Source of the DNA: Chaetoceros tenuissimus | Lineage: Eukaryota; Bacillariophyta; Thalassiosirophyceae; Chaetocerotales; Chaetocerotaceae | DNA length: 64,000 nucleotides | Reading direction: 5' to 3' | Assembly: GCA_021927905.1 (NCBI GenBank) | Contig: BLLK01000071.1 | Coordinates: 55,344 to 119,343 of the forward strand | Shown: one piece after another, positions 29,530 to 44,500 of the stretch | Position numbering within the stretch: position 1 is the stretch's first letter | How the letters are laid out: each line of letters starts with the position of its first letter | The notes under the pieces: generated by a model | Seen by the model: the letters and a program-made list of their open reading frames with translations, nothing else | Databases searched by the model: none | Told to the model about the DNA's origin: nothing | Program-made: the position numbers and the translations under genes

Positions 29530-32500
29530 ATGAGCTTCTTCTCTTTTATTCAAAATAGAGAAATGTGCAAGATGAGAATAGCTCTCGTGATTTTTCTCCT
29601 ACTTGCTACTGACAAAGTACTTTTTACTGGGGCCTCTCTGTCTTCCCCGGATGATAAATCATCATCTTTTGAGACAACCCAACAAGTGCTAGTCACCAAT
29701 GTAACTAATACAGATGCAGGCACAACCCCGATTGCTCTTGAAGATGTTCCTGAAGGAATTGATGAATTCTTCTCAGATGGAGATACTGACCTTTCCACAG
29801 TTGAATCCGGTGTTTCTAGATCTAGAGAGCTCTTTTCATATGAAAAACCATTCTCTTTTGTATCGACATTCTTTTTTGATGGCAAATCTGAATATGTTTG
29901 TTTGAAAGCTAGATCTTTAAAGAAAGGTTCCACATTCCACATGAGACCTTGTCCAAATATTTTCAATTTTGGTCATCAATTCACCTTTGATACTTATACT
30001 GGTATTTTAAGAATGGCTGCTGATAGAACACTTTGTGTTCGTTGGAATCAGACTCGTGTCTACCTTGACAAATGTGAGGAAGACACTGTCAATAACAAAT
30101 TTGAATTGAAATGGAAACGTATTCGTGCTTTAGAGAAGGGTGGTGACTCCCAAAAATGGCTATTGGGGGTAAATCCTTCGCAAAAGTTTGAGAAAGTGCG
30201 TCTTTTCCTAAAAGATGGACCAAACGATAATCCTTCTCTATACAGTTGGATGGTCAGGAGATTTCATGACGATCGTCTGTCAATGTTTCCTTCCCCGACC
30301 CCCTCATTAGAACCAACCTCCACTTCCAAACCCAGCTCGTCTCCAACTCTTTGCAAAGATGAAGAAGGCTGGGTTGTGGGTGGTCAGTCTATTTATCGAG
30401 GAATGAATTGCACTCAGCTTGCATCTGAGACTGAAGATTGGTGCAGTGCGATTGGAAATATTCCAGATCATTCCTATAACGGGAAAGGTATTCACGAAGC
30501 ATGTTGTATCTGTGGTGGTTCTACTTATACAACAACATTTCCTTCAACTGTGCCTTCTTTGAAGCCTACGATGTCGTCTTTCCCAACAATCAAGTATGAA
30601 CCATCTGCCCACCCAACCGATCAACCATCCCAGTGTGTGGATGAGGATGGATGGAAGTTTGAATTTGGAGGAGTTGATTTAGGATGCCGTGCAGTTTCTG
30701 AAAATCCAACTGAGTTCTGTGAGAGATTTAGTTCTATCTTTTACATGGACAAAAACACATACAATGCATGTTGTGTTTGTGGTGGAGGTAATCATGTATC
30801 TGTCAAACCAAGCACAGTACCATCGACTAGTCCCACATCTTGTCCATCTTCTCGCCCTACTAGTAGTCCTGAGCCAACTAAAACTGCATCAGTCTCGCCT
30901 TCAGTCTCACCTAGTGTATCTCTTGCTCCTTCTAACTACCCAACTGCAGAAGTGGGATCAAAATTTGACGGCGATAACTGTAATGTTGATTCAGAGTGTC
31001 GAAATGTTGGGGTGAGCTTCTGTTTGCCAAACACCGATCCTCTTATTGATGCTCGTAAGATCTGTAAGGCTCCTGATGTAAGTGTTATTTCATAAGTTGA
31101 TTGATATGCCTACTATTTGAATTATCTTCATAACACTCATTTTGAAACATATTATTTGTTTGATAGACTGAAAACACCCGATTTCTAGAGAATTTTAGAG
31201 ATCCTTCATTGAGAATAGTCAGGAGAAGGTCAACTGTAAGTATTATCCATGATAAACATCTATCGCCATATTGTTGCTTATGTAAAGTTTCTCATTACCT
31301 ATGAATAATTTTTATAGGAAATAGACACTACAATCATGCAAGACTTGTTAGATTCTCCGTACAGACCATATGCAGACATTCATCAAGCTCATAGAGGTGG
31401 AGTTTTGAAGAGCTTTGCTAATTCTGGGAAATTCAATATTATTGGACATTCGTGGGGAGCAATCAAGTTATCGAGTTCTTACTTCATTACAGAAAATACA
31501 TGGCTAAAAGTTAGATTTTCTGTGAAGGAAAAATCAGAAGGCCATGCATTGTGCCTAGATTTTGATGCTATCGCTAGTGATTCTCGCAAATGTATTTTTC
31601 TTGGAGGATCAAGTTTCGATTATACTGATCAATACAATCCAACATCTGGTATTGATTTACAGAATTCTAAGATCGTGAATCTTGCTTTGGGGATGCAAGC
31701 TACCCAGTCTTCTACAAACGTTCATGGAGTCAGTGACGCATCTAAAGCAATTGATGGATTCATTGATCCCCAATACAAGGAATTTGTTGATTTTGAGAAG
31801 AATTCTGTGTCATTGACTAGTGATGGAACAGATGAATGGTGGGAAGTAATGCTACCAAGCATTAGAGAAATTTCCAGATTGATTGTTCATAAAGCAACCG
31901 AGTTTGAGCTAGACAAATTGAACATTAACATATGTGTCAATGATTGCTTACATCATAAAATATTTACCAAGAGGATTGAGACGCAAGATAAAGTGATAGA
32001 TATTCCATTGACTGACTTAATATCTGGGAATAAAATCAGGATTGAAAAGATTGGTGCCGGGATACTTGGTTTGGCTGAGGTACTTGTTTTTGGTCCAGCT
32101 GTAGATTTATCAAGCGAGGTAGAGTACAACTTTCCAGTTGGGAATATGCTTGAAGAAGGGATTAGTTTTGGCTATCCCTTATGGAAAGGTATCAAGGAGA
32201 ATCTTGCTACAGTGGTCATCAAGAAATCAAGTGCATGGCGTTTGAAAGTTGACCTAGTTGACATGGCTCATTCACATTGGTATATTGGTAATATCAAATT
32301 TTTTTCCGACCAGTCTGCACTCAATGAGATTGATATCAGTGGTGGTGAAATAATACATACAGAGTCAGAAGAGCCTATCTTATTTGGACCGACAGAAGCC
32401 TTTGCTGTCGACGCGTACTGGAAAGCAACAGCAAGTGACCCTATTTACATTGGTGTGAAGAATCTAAATCCTGTTGTGGTTAATGCTGTCATGTTCAAAC

Positions 32501-35500
32501 ATGCACATATTCAGAATTGGGTTAGAAAAATTACTCTTCAGAGGCTGGATGAGGATGGGGAGTGGGTGCATCAATTTGACATTTTTCCAGATGAACCTCA
32601 GATCTCAGAGGCTCCTTCATCTGGACCGAGTGTCTCTACTTCACCCTCTTTGATGCCTTCAAAGGCACCATCTACTATTCCATCTGATTCGATGTTCCCA
32701 TCAATGGCTCCAAGTTTTTATCCAACTTCACAGCCTTCTCTAATCCCAAGTAGTTTCCATTCAAACCAGCCATCAAATTTGCCATCTACAAATCCTTCAC
32801 TATCGACGGGACCCTCATTATCAAGTGCACCATCAGATCGGCCATCAACATCACATATGCCTTCTAACAGCATTGCTCCGTCAGTAATTCCAAGTGAGTC
32901 ACCATCTAACCTTCCTAGTCTTTCCCCTTCAATGGTGCCGTCAAATGAACCAAGTAAATCTTCATCTTTGGAGCCGTCATTTGACCCGTCATCTGAGCCG
33001 TCATTACTTCCATCTTCGGAGCCGAGCCGTATTCCATCTTCAATACCTTCACGGATTCCGTCAAGCAAACCTTCGTTGTTTCCAACCACTGGGCCATCAA
33101 AAAGTTTTCTTCCGAGTCTCTCAAGTGTTCCGAGCAAGGAACCATCAGTGCAGCCTTCGTTTTCAAATGCTCCAACTATTATTCCTTCGACGCCACCTTC
33201 CATCTCAGATTCGCCTTCATACTCAAGCATTCCATCGAGCGCACCATCTTTGAGTTCGAAACCTTCTTTGACACAATTACCGTCAGCAAGCCCTTCTTTG
33301 AGCTCATTCCCAAGCTCCGTTCATTCTAGTATACCATCTAGCTCAACGTTGCCATCTTCATCCACCAGTCCATCGACTGCTCCAACATCATCACCAATGC
33401 CATCATTTATCCCAAGTTTGTCAAGTGTACCCTCTACTGTGCCAAGTGACATCCCCTCGGATATTCCATCTAACATCCCATCCGATGTTCCTTCCACATT
33501 ACCATCCTTGTCTTTAGAACCAAGCACAATGCCAACCATTGCAATAGATGGAGTACTTGAAACAAAGATAACTTCTGGGGTATCACTGGACACCAATCTA
33601 ATTGTGACAGATGTTATTGTTGAATTTACTGATATTCCTGGAGCTTCAGTAACAGTGTCGCTGTACAAAGATGGGACAGATGAGTGTACGATTAAAACAA
33701 GCACAGTAGTAGACGATTTTCTACATGTAGCCATGCCCCCAAACTGTATAGGGAATGAATTGTTTGTGTTTGGCAGTTCTCCAACTCGTATCCAGGTCTT
33801 TGGGAATCCTGATGAAGCTTCTGAGGCAGTATATAAACGTCCAGCAATCAATTATGTTGCATTAATTCAAGACTCTCGTAGTGACAATCTCAGTGGCGAT
33901 TCTTCTTTTACCGATGTTGATTTGTATGAAGATTTTGAAGCGAGTGAGAAAACTGGAATGGTATGTATAAATCTGGCACGTCTTGTTTGCTGTCAAAATT
34001 GATCTCATCATCTTAATCTCACCATCTCAATCTCATCATCTTGGAAATTTCACTTTTTAGTTTCGACCTTTGATCATAAATGGTGTTCATACATCAAGTG
34101 CAATTTCCTATGCAAATGTAGGGCCTTTTGATCAGGACTTTGGAGGAGAGATACATGTTGCTCCTGACTACTTAAGCGCAACTTTATATGGCAATGCATG
34201 GAAGGCTTTCAAGCTTGAAACACCATACCCTGTCACCGAACAAACAAGGATTCGATTTTCGTTTGAAGTAGGAGATGAAGCTGAAGGTCACGCACTGTGT
34301 CTAGAGGATGACATTGATGAAAATCCTTTTTCTGGAAAGAATGTGCGTTGTATAATGGTTGCTGGAAGACAGTACAGTCAGTGGAATCATGTTATTCGAC
34401 AAAATATTGCTTTGTTGAGACCAGCACATCACAACTTTGACTTGAGCAGTGGGAGCACAGTATCTCTTGCCGATAAAGCTGTAGATGGCAACATGAATAC
34501 CTTTACAAATACTGGACTACCTGATAATAATGAGGCAGAGACTGATTTTCACATTGAAATTGAAGCAGGGTATCTTATCACTGAGGTTAAAATTTTCAAT
34601 CGTGTTGATGCCTTTGTTGAGCGATTGAAACACTTTACAATATATGTGAAAAACAATGATGTAGAGCAATCAGTTTTATTCTCGAGGACTTTCACAGAAA
34701 TACCTCCGAATGGGGTAGTCCATCTCAATGACATCGATATAAATGAGGAATTCGTCTCCTCAGAAGGGTTAAAAGTGGGAATGTCTATAAACAACATTGG
34801 AAGTGAACTTGGTTTTCCACACATGATAGGAGAGTTCCAAGTGTTTGGCAAACCAATGCACGATGAGGACAAAAGTTTTGACTTTCATATTGGTGATTTA
34901 TTCCCCGAAATTGGTTCTCAAATCTCATATGTTGTTTTGTTACAAGACAATGATGCTAGGCAATTCCAAGGTCGATCAAAATTCAGTAATATTGAAATTT
35001 ACGAAAGCTTAGACTCAGAGAATATTTACGCTCGTCCCATGGTATGTACATTACATCTCATTAGCATTTGTCAACTTGCACTTGAACCAATAACTCTAAC
35101 TACAAATTCTCATCAATAGGAAACTTTACGGGATACAAATCCTGAAGCACCTAGATCTCATGTCAACTTTGGTGCACTTACTGTTCCAGAGTTGATGCAA
35201 TCTGGGTATGGCTGGGAGGACGTTAAGAGCCATTACCCTGTTCGCACAGAAGGATGGCAAATTACTCACGATATATTTCAAGATCCAAAAAGTGATTGCT
35301 ACTTTGCTGATGTGACTACTTATGGTTTTAATGGACTCTATCCCGACGGAACAATTTACAACAACTACTTAAAAGACACATTTGGAAGTGTGTCAAATGA
35401 CGGTGGTTTTGAATTAGCATCAGGTCGGAGTGTTGATCTGTTTTGCTCGGCTGGAGCGGTAGGGTACATCGAGGAGCAGTACTTGAACAGCTTCGAAGAT

Positions 35501-38500
35501 TCTCTTAATCAGATTTACGCTCATAGCCAATATAATCAAAACATAGCATCGAGAGGTGTTCCCAGTCAGTCCACAAAAAGTAGCGGTGGTTCAGGGCCTG
35601 AGAAGGCAATTGATGGTATAAGAGGGGTATACAGTCCTTTAGATCTAGAAGGTGAGGGGAAAAATTGGCAATCGCATTTAATAATATCATGATAAATATA
35701 TTTGTGCTAAATTTCATCTTGAACAAAAATTTGTGCTCACATATTTATTATTAAAAAGGTTATCCTCGATATCCAGACGATTTCTTCTGGGCAATAAGTG
35801 ACAATGCTCGCAAGTCTTATGAAAGGGGAGGTGATACATGCGAGAAGTGGGATGATGGCTCATCTGTAAGTAAAAGTCATTGAATAAGCCTTTTCCTCCG
35901 AACTGGAACTAACCTCATTTTTGTTCTTATTGGTGACCAGGATGGAAAGCTCAAAGATAATGCCCTATGTTGGAAGAAAGGCAAACTTAATCCAGGAATT
36001 ATGTTCTTCAATGATTTTGACGACGAAAAGTACATTATCCAGGTGCTGAAGTGTACAAGCCTCAATGAAAATAACTCATACAGTGACAATCATCTTTGTG
36101 TACCAAAATATTCACAATACAGATTTACATGGATAAACAATGGGAATTTGCCTGGTGGAAATGCGAGATGTTTTCAATATCCACAAGAAGATGTATCTGG
36201 GTGGCAGGACAACTTTCTTTGCCAAATACCTTATGAAGTAACTGGAGCAATAACCGGGGAGAAAGAAGAGGGTATGGACATGCCGTGGTGGAAATTAACG
36301 TACGAAGTCATGTATAGAATCTCTGAAATTCGAATTACTCCGTCGGTGTTGAATACTAATGAACTGAAACTTGCAAAACAATTCAAAATGACCATTATGA
36401 AAGGTGGAACAGAGGTATATACTTATGAGGGAGAATTGAATGGAAACGTTGTTATCAATCATGGGATGCCTGTAATTGGAGATCAAATTAAGATTGAACT
36501 TACAACACCTGGAGAAGCTGGCCTCAAAGTGTTAGGTCTTGACGAAGTGGAGGTCATTGGTGGTTTGGATATGCAACAATATATTGATGATTTTAAATTC
36601 AGCATCCCCGAGGTTCCATTCAATAAAACAGCAACATGCAACGATGACATCGAAAAGATGAGGTTCCAGGCATTCATTTGTGATTTGGATGAGGATGTAT
36701 TCTATCGCGATACTAGTCCGAATCCTGACGTATGGTGGTTTCCATCTTCTCTAGTTCAACCTCAGGATTTTTATGACGAGATACAAGCATATTTGGAATT
36801 AACCTATGCAGACGACAAACACTTAAAGGCATGGATGATTGAAAGATTTCAAGAAGTTAATTTCAAACGTCTCGCTTCGTTGTACGGTTACAAATATGAC
36901 AGCGTGCATAGCAATCAAATTATAGAATTCCAATCCATGGATTCACACCAAAAAAACGTACGGTGTTCACCTAATTCTGAAACTCTGTCCAATCAGAAGT
37001 ATTATTGTTTTGAGAAGAATGAGAGTCCAAAGATCACTCTAACATATACGAACGGGGAGGAAGAAAATAGAAAATACAAGATCTTGGGTCCAGAAATAAG
37101 GGATCAAAATAATTACGGGTTTGTAGTAACTGGGGATGTCTCGACAAATCAGATGTATCCAAAGTATATCTCCAATGGAGAAAGTGACACTATCAATTTC
37201 AGCAAAGAATGTTATGAGGCTTTCATAGAACTTTTAGATTACAATCCAAAACAACCCCTTCCTGTTGTGAAAGAAAATGGTGAATTACCAGAAAATTGCA
37301 AGAAGAGTGGGCATTGTGTTGTACATTTCTGTGACAATGACAAGTTAACTCTGAGTGCATCTACTAGAAAATCTCCAACAAGGTTTAAAATATGGTCGAA
37401 TAAACGTGGAATGAAGGATTCTATGATTGATGAAGATGGACAAGAAACAGCTAACAAAGAGTATTGTCTACAACAAGCTCAGACATCTGGTAATTGTCAA
37501 TCTGCTCATTTGCAATTTACTGCTCCACCAAACGAGACAGTTTTTAGTCAACAGAAAAGACGAGGATCAATTGCAATCGAGGAAATCAATCCAAACTCTT
37601 CTTCTCGGATAAGTAGAGATTGTTTCGATTTCCCATATGAGTGGAACTTTGTGAATTATCAACAGAGAAGCTCTGGAACAAGTGACCCTAGTAACTTCCA
37701 CGATGCAAGTTTTGAGACTCCTGCTTCAATAGTTCATCAATCTCAAGTTGAGCATATTGATATTGCAAATGATGTCGGTGGGGCACTTGCAGTTTACTAT
37801 ACATATGACGGAGATGGCGATCCTTTCTCAATTCGAGCGCAAGTTTGTATGGAGGACGGGCTCGCTACTATTCTACCTTTTGAAGCTTCAATACTGAAAG
37901 AAGAAATTGGTCTTTTGAGTACTCGAACTGCGGCAATATCAGACAGTGGTACTGTTGTAGTTATTGAAAGTGGCAACATCCTGATTTTTTTCTTGTTTGA
38001 TGCAGTTACCAGTACATGGTTTGAGTCCACTAGAATCGACGACTTCAAAATCCAAAGCAAGACAATTCTTCATGTAGGACTCAGCACTCATGGTCACTTC
38101 ATCGGGATCCTTGTTGAAAGCAATAACAAGAAAGAATTGTTCCTGTATCAAAAAGACCTCCTTGGACTGGACTATAGTCAAAAGTTTCCAAGTAGGAACG
38201 AATCAGCGATGGTAAACAGCAGTTTTGATCAAGTTTCTGTTTATGCATCTGAGTCTGGTGTAGTATCGATCCAAGTCCGAGACAAGAACCAAGATACAAG
38301 TTATGTCGATCCTGTCACTTTTGAAGTAAGTTCGTGCGAAATGTTTTTCACCGTATTTTCATGTTTCTGATCCTTCTTTCATTTCAATGCAGTTCCATTT
38401 CGTTTGTGCGGATACCAATTCAGCCTTTTTAGAAGGTGGATGCCAATGCCGACGAGGTTATGTCCTGAAGAACCAAGATAATGTACTAAAAAAATACATG

Positions 38501-41500
38501 ACTGAAGATCCAGAAGATGTATGTGTCCAACAGGTACATGCAAATATGCTCGAAGTGAAATCAAATTATGCTATTTTTCCATTGCATCGAGAAGGGACAT
38601 ACAATAAGATGAGAGAAGATACTTCAAACTTCGAAATTGGTGATGATGGTGTAGAAAGAGTGGTAGGAGGAATCAAACTTGAAATGAGGAATGCAGATGG
38701 TGGTTTTGATGATATATCATTTGCGGACTCCAGTAAAATTGAATATGAAAATGGAAAAGATGATTCTAATAGCCCTGTTGATCTTGTTCTTGAAAATCTG
38801 AAGCCTGGAAAATTGTATGTACTGACTCTGAGGTACTACGAAACATTTTTAGCGATCCGTTTTGTCACTGAATGCACATGCGAAAGATCACATGCATTGA
38901 ATGAAAAGACTGGAGCTCCTAGCAATTTCAAAATTGTTGAACAAAAACTAGGCAAGGTCTTCTTTGAATTCATTGACAACTCTTTATGTGAGAACGTCTT
39001 TACTTTTGTGAGATACTCGGAGTATGAGGAATTTTCTTACACAATAGAAAGTGCTGTGTCCTTTGCATCGCTGAAGCTTGGATCCAATGACGACTGTGAT
39101 TATGAGATAATTGATGGAGAAGAAGAAGCGGCTGATAATCTCAACCTTTCTAAGCTCACCGTGGGACACACTTACGTATACTGTGTGAGAGCACAGTCAG
39201 ACAAGGGCTCATATATGCCAAATCCTTATGACACCACTGAAGATAGCGCGGATCTTAGCCATTCAGAGCAAAATTGCTCTCCACATACTATTCAATGGGA
39301 GGCCTCTATTAATGGAGTTATTACCACAGAGCCTAACGCGGGCTTACTTCCAATTGAAGATGTTGATGTTGAATACCAGCTCTTGTCAACAAAGTATGAG
39401 GTGTTATCCTGTGATGGATGTTCTGGGAAACTTACCACAAAAGCTGGTGGAGGGTTTGAGATATCTTTTAATGTCATCCACCCATACTTGAAAGGAGTTA
39501 CTAACTTAGATGAGATACCAGTTCGGATTTCATTTTCAAAGACAACAGAGGGTAAGGAGACTATCGAGCATAAATTTCTATGCAATAATGGTGAATTCGA
39601 TTGTAGTCAGAGCGGGCTGATAGTATATCTAAAGCATCTTGAGTTCAACAAAAAGGTTCATACCTACGATGCAACAACGGTGATGCTTGCAGGACAAGTA
39701 TTTATTGATGACACTGTTTTCCCAGGTAATTATGGATGCCCAATATCAAATGCAGAAGTGAGAATATTCCACATGACGACAGACAACACTACGGAAATAC
39801 TTTCTGAGGCTTTCACAGATGGAAATGGAAACTATGAAGGTATGTAATTTCTTGCATCAATCATATGTCTAAAATTATTTATCTAACTGATCTCTGACAA
39901 TTATAATAGCACCTGTTGTGATAGGAGCATCTGTCAATCTTATTGAGATCGTCTATCACGACCACAAGTTCATGGCTGCAAAACATAACAACTACGACTA
40001 TGATCATGGTGTTTTAATCATAGCGGGAGAGTTATACACTGGAAACGACTTTGTAGATGTATCCCAGGCACAAATGTATCTTGAAGGTAAGTCTGTCAAA
40101 TTGTAAGATTTTATTTACTTAAAGTACTTTCTTGCTAAAAAATAATAAAAAATCTCAGTCGCAGGTGGAATGTGCAACGAAGTATTGGGGAAAGGCACAG
40201 CTACAATATCTATCCTAGGATGCGAATGGCCAGGTAAAACTGTAGTACAAGAAACTTATCGACAAAGAATTGGAAAACTTCCAGCTGCAATACTTGAAGT
40301 GCAGATTAGTGAAATTCTAGATGAAAATGATAGAAGAATTATTCCTATCTGGGAGTTTTTCCAGAGTCCACCACTTTTACGAACCATCAATTTACTTGAT
40401 ACTTCAGTGATACAAGGGCTTATAGAGGATGAAGAAGAAAGTGAGTTCAAGGCAGACACTGGGACTACGAAGGATGATTTTACGAGTCCGTTACAAGATA
40501 ATGCAATGGACGAAGAAGAAACTATCCGATTCCAATATGATGGTGATTTGAAAATGTATGTTTCTATAGAGAGTCCGTCTTCGTACGATCAAAAAGATTG
40601 CTATGCTGACAGATCTTCTGACTGGGACTCGTTTCATGTCATTGATTACATGACTGTATTCAAAGTCAGGATCGATCTTGAACATGAAATATTGAAAGAT
40701 AAAATTTATTGTGACATGGTTGATGACAAGTACCAGGTAATTGTAGAAAACAACATTGGAATGGATCAGAATTCCGGTTTCTCTGCTTTTTATGAAAGTT
40801 TGGATTACAGAACAAGAGCAGCATTGAAGTTGTGTTCCAATATTGCGCCTCCAGTTCCAGACGGAGCTTCAGCCTCTGGTCCATGTATTTATTCCATTTC
40901 ACATAATGAAGAAGGTAGAAAGGCTGGGGTAGATACTTCCTTCGCAACTGGACGTCCAAACCCATTCAGTCCATATACAAGAAACATGTTTTTCTCTGTT
41001 ACAGCACCAGATCTATCTGAGGACATTAGGCACAAAGCAGTTTTTTTCATTGAAGGTTTATACAAAAAGGGCCCTGGTAATAGTTTTGTGCTTCCTACTT
41101 ATGAACCAATCATGGTTTTGAGAGATCCACCGTAAGTTACATTCGCGATTTTTTCAGAAACTAATGTTCCATGGACTCATGACATTTTTTATTTCAATCA
41201 TTTTCTGTTGCAGAGGTGGATCATCATATGCATCATACGAAAATGTAGTGACAACAACAAAGATAGTGACATCTTCACTTGCTGTAAACGGAGACGCATC
41301 TTTAAGTCTGACAGTATCTGCTGGTACATCTTTTGATGGAGATTTATGTACAGGTGGAGGATTCGGAGCTATCGTATTATTCTGCACTGGTGTGGCTGAT
41401 GCTGAATTTGAAGGGGAAATACCTCTCGGTGCAGAGATCGCCACAGATTTTATCAATGAAGAGAAAGAGGCATCCAATTCATACTCGACGGTGTGGTCAT

Positions 41501-44500
41501 ATACCACCAGTGATGAACCAGCTCGTGCTGGTCCTGAAAGCGACGTCTTTGTAGTTCCAAATCTAAGTGTAATGTTTGAAGAGGTATTTATCGTTGCATG
41601 GAATAAGAACAAATGTCAGCCGAAACTCGAAGAAGAAACAAATCAGTTTGCCAATACAATTATTTTTGATGTGAATAGCGACGGTTCAAAACCTGCATTA
41701 TCTTTCTATTCAAGATACCATCTGGACCTTGTCACTATACCTAACCTTGAAGAATCTATTCTTTCTCAGCAGAAGACGATTGCGACTATGGAAGATGGGG
41801 AGATTATATGTTGCCCTTCTCGACCAGGTTCATGCCTAGGTTCCCTTGACAAAGGTAGAAGTGGAAGAATATGTGTTTCGTCTGACTTCGATACAGAACA
41901 AAAGAAACTTCAGACACTTGAAACTGCACTAACAGGGTGGAAAAAAGCCATCGCAGATGAGGAGCTGGCAAAACAAAAAGCAATTGAAAGTAATAACCCA
42001 ATTAGTGACTGGTTTAGCCATTCGAATGTGGATAAAGTCACATCTAATCAAGATGTCGTCAATGACTTGAATATTGGAGCAAATGAACATTCTGCACCTC
42101 TAGTCCCAGCGGAACTCATCCCGAATGCTAAAAAGCTTGCCACAGCTAGCGCACTTTTACAAGATAAAGAAGGTGGAGATTCTCTTACAAACACTATGCG
42201 TTTACAAATAGCAGGTGATGCAGGAATGTATGAGATGTCTCTTAGCAAGGAGGCAGCAGCATCGTATACAGAACAAAATTGTAATTTCTTAACGCCTGCA
42301 GTTCTTGGAGGTGTGGCTGGTGCTGCTGGAGCTGGATTAGCATTTGGCCCATTACTCCCCTTTGCAGCCGCTGCTCTAATTATGGCCCCGGTAATTTCAG
42401 GGTGTAATTATGATTTGAATCTATCAGCAGGAATAGGAGGTGCGTTACTTTTTTATGTTTTACTAACGTTGTTCTGAGACTTGTACTAATGTCGTTCTTT
42501 GACTTAGGTCTCGAGGGAGATTTAGAGTTTCCTGGCGTAAAACTGGGTCTTGAGGCCGGTTTCGGTAAGTTTTACAATTTTTGGAAAAACCTTTAAATTT
42601 TTATGTTTGGGTTTTGGTTAGGGTTAACCGTCAAGTTAAACGAGTTACCCCTACCCCTTGTCCATCCGAAGAGGAACAGATACTAACCATTGTCATTGTC
42701 TCATCCAATCATTCCAATCCTAGACGTAAATATCAACATTCAGCATTCGAGCACAATCACATCTGAGAAAGGCGTTGAGTCAGGCATATCATTTGGATTA
42801 GCAGATCCTGATGATGGTGATGAAATCATTGTAGACATCTACCACGATCCTGTTTACAACAGTTTTGTTTTCAATACAGTAGGTGGAGTGACGAAATGTA
42901 GATGGGAGCCAGGAACTGCAAAGGGAGAGGATCCTCGTATATCCATTCTTACAAAGCCTTCACAGTTTATCTTCCCGGATGAAGAAATGATTTTTGGTGT
43001 AGAACTAGGTAAGTCAATTACCATTCATCTATCATTTTCCTATTTCTAATTTTCGAATCCAAGAAACTTATTCATAACTATTTGTGTATTCTTTTAGCAA
43101 ATCTTGGAGATCATGTATATTCGTATTTCCTGGTCGGTCAAGACGTAGATACTGAAACTTCTGCCCTTCAGATGATTTTTGATAATGGTAATACTCTCGA
43201 TTATGAAGGTATCAGTATCAAATTGAATAAAGAAGAGCCAATTCCTCGGCACATTCGTGTTGTCAAAGGAGCAAATGATTTTACTTTCAAGCCAGTAAAG
43301 CTAGCTTTGAGGAGTGCATGTGAATTTGCTATGGATTACGAAACATATCCTATCGTGGAAGAACTTTATAATCACGTAGATGCCAATGGACAGAAGAAAT
43401 TGAAATGGCTCGAGCCTTGTCCAACTGTTCAATTTGCTGGAGAGCTCAAACGAGACCAAAGTTTCTCAGTGAACACCCAATCAACAGATAGGAACGTATT
43501 ATCAGTGACAGTTTTCAACCCAGAAGCAGGGAAGAGGAAGACATTCAGAGATATGATGATTCCAAATGGAAGACTTGAAAAAATTCAACTACTATACAGA
43601 GAAGTGGGCCAAGTAAATTGGAAGAATGCCAAGGGAATGACTGATGACGGCCTTCTGTTTGATGTGGACTTCACTCAACAAACTGAAGATGAATATGGTT
43701 ACGTGACAATGGAATGGTACATTGGTGGTGGCACTCTTCCTGATGGTAGATACCAGCTTGCAGTGGAGTCAAAGTGTGCTGATGTTGGTAGGTGCAAAAT
43801 GACAATTTAGGAGAACAACATTTTCAATTCTGCAACCATTTCTTACACTTTGTCATTTTAGGTGGACCAGATGAATTTTTGTTTCATAGAACAAATATAA
43901 TTTCAGGAAATATCGATTTCAATCCTCCAGAGCAATTTGGATATACTTTACCCCTCAGTCAAAGAGTTTTCTTTGGCCAGGAAATGAAAGTGATCTTCAC
44001 AGAACCAATCGATTGCGATCTACCGTTGACATTTGACATTGAAATGACAGTAGAGGAAACAAGAAATGACCCAGAAATTGTATTGAAGAAGGAAGATTTG
44101 CTGCTCATTTGCGAAAATAGAGTCTTAAAAATACAAGTAGACTATACCAGGATTAATCCTCGTATATTGAACGGAAGAGATTTTGTAGTAGAAGTTGGAA
44201 GAATTGGCGGTGAAAGTGCCTCGTACATAGCAGATAGGAATGGCAACCCTATTGATCATCAGACAAAGGGAAACATTCGTTTTGCGAAACAGTTTGTGAA
44301 TGCAAATTTGCGTAGATCACTCACTGAATTTCAATTAACAAAAAGAAATGAATCTGTTGAATGTATTCAGAAGAGTGAATTTGATCACGCCAATGATTTG
44401 AACTTGGAGCTTGGACATCTTGTCGGTATGGATAATCAAGACCGGTTACGAGTTTCTGATATATCATGCAACCAGTCAAAGTCAAGCATTACTGCAAAAG

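Noticed and set aside
32718-33851. Minus-strand open frames of 170-176 codons under the giant gene's Pro/Ser tract.
   Set aside because: Antisense shadows of TCN/CCN-rich coding sequence; no start context or family features.
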